DNA of 48,767 nt from Micromonospora yasonensis (GTDB lineage: Bacteria > Actinomycetota > Actinomycetes > Mycobacteriales > Micromonosporaceae). Positions 48,478-48,767 of the stretch are shown piece by piece. The stretch spans positions 1 to 48,767 of the forward strand of contig NZ_JAPDPH010000029.1 of the NCBI RefSeq assembly GCF_026013475.1. The letters run 5' to 3'. Each line of letters opens with the position of its first letter. The first letter of the stretch is position 1. The translations under genes and the position numbers were made by a program. A model generated the notes under the pieces. It made no database searches. It saw only the letters and a program-made list of their open reading frames with translations, and was not told the origin of the DNA.

Positions 48478-48767
48478 GTGAGTTACCGGGACTGGGGAAG
48501 CGGGGAGGGCAGCCCGCGCGAGCGCCAGCCGATCGCCCCGTGGGACGACCCCGGCGAGCCGTTCCCCGCAGACCGGTACGCATCCGACCGTCACGGCACC
48601 CCGAGCCGCCGCCGCGCGATCGAGCGCGGCCAGGACGAGCCGGTCTACGCCTATCTTCCCCGCTGGGCGCTGGAGTCCGGGGTGCGCCGGGCGGACGGCG
48701 GCGGGCGGCACGCCGCCCCGGACGACGATGACGCCGTCGAGTCGCCGTACTCAGATGGTGGCTGGCA
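48478..48767 (+). CDS. Unrecognised protein, 3' end outside the window
   Basis: GTG 48478 opens a frame that runs to the last base of the window (96 complete codons). The product begins MSYRDWGSGEGSPRERQPIA and is polar, rich in Arg, Asp, Gly and Pro, with RRRAIERGQDEPVYAYLPRW as the most ordered stretch. No signal peptide, membrane segment or domain is recognisable. Codon use at third positions fits a real gene. The ribosome-binding site is weak. TACTAT at 48408-48413 would give a leader of about 60 bases. It is divergent from dnaB. Confidence 0.55.
   Translation, partial: MSYRDWGSGEGSPRERQPIAPWDDPGEPFPADRYASDRHGTPSRRRAIERGQDEPVYAYLPRWALESGVRRADGGGRHAAPDDDDAVESPYSDGGW

Noticed and set aside
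1..48767. tRNA, rRNA, CRISPR arrays, prophage or integrative-element genes
   Set aside because: None could be recognised on reading both strands. No regular spaced repeats, integrase or phage genes were seen.

Overview
The window is chromosomal DNA from a high-GC actinomycete, most likely a member of the Micromonosporaceae (Micromonospora-like). This rests on third-position GC bias close to saturation, frequent GTG and TTG starts, and actinobacterial families: the proteasome activator Bpa, DUF5926, DUF4192, DUF6457, LppU-type and TY-Chap proteins, a SARP regulator, and a mycothiol-type MDMPI relative. The assignment is from memory of these families; no database was searched. No rRNA, tRNA, CRISPR array, transposase or prophage was seen.

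Layout. 1-1004: two GHKL ATP-binding proteins (a histidine kinase cut by the window edge and an anti-sigma-like kinase). 1066-3299: a 27-codon leader ORF coupled to a DUF5926 gene, a perfect 54-bp palindrome, and convergent arginine deiminase. 3463-8695: NERD-like, PAS, ACT, lipoprotein, prephenate dehydratase (pheA), AIM24, zincin and OsmC genes. 8816-16649: membrane protein, two tandem Cof-type HAD phosphatases, Bpa, alpha/beta hydrolase, orphan ABC solute-binding lipoprotein, a dimethylargininase-type enzyme divergent from an Lrp/AsnC regulator, and a quinone-oxidoreductase-like enzyme. 16693-23233 and 33994-36712: two blocks that together hold most of molybdenum cofactor synthesis (mobA, fdhD, moaA, moaD; then moaC, mogA/moaB, moeA, moaE). 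Between them lie a metallophosphoesterase, an EndoQ-UvrD nuclease-helicase fusion, an EamA transporter, an AAA ATPase, GNAT and DoxX proteins and a GT87 mannosyltransferase. 36950-43086: a large AfsR-type SARP regulator and a membrane GGDEF-EAL protein, separated by about 560 bp of AT-richer DNA. 43217-48767: a second GT87-like protein, a phosphoribosyltransferase, a zinc-ribbon protein, two visibly damaged genes (an internally deleted MDMPI protein and a sigma-factor/SDR chimera), replicative helicase dnaB with DnaA-box-like sites upstream, and the start of an unrecognised gene.

How the genes work together. The clearest pathway is molybdenum cofactor: MoaA and MoaC make cPMP, MoaD and MoaE make molybdopterin, MogA and MoeA insert molybdate, MobA adds GMP and FdhD sulfurates the cofactor for formate dehydrogenase. 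No MoeB-type activator and no molybdoenzyme is in the window. Arginine-related metabolism appears twice (arginine deiminase, DDAH-like enzyme), each beside a candidate regulator or operator. 

Main points for follow-up: the EndoQ-UvrD fusion, a TANNNT element 6-8 nt before about 15 start codons (leaderless transcription), a SARP-like 11-bp direct repeat upstream of the moaC operon, DnaA-box-like clusters, several perfect palindromes, and gene decay at 45.6-46.7 kb.
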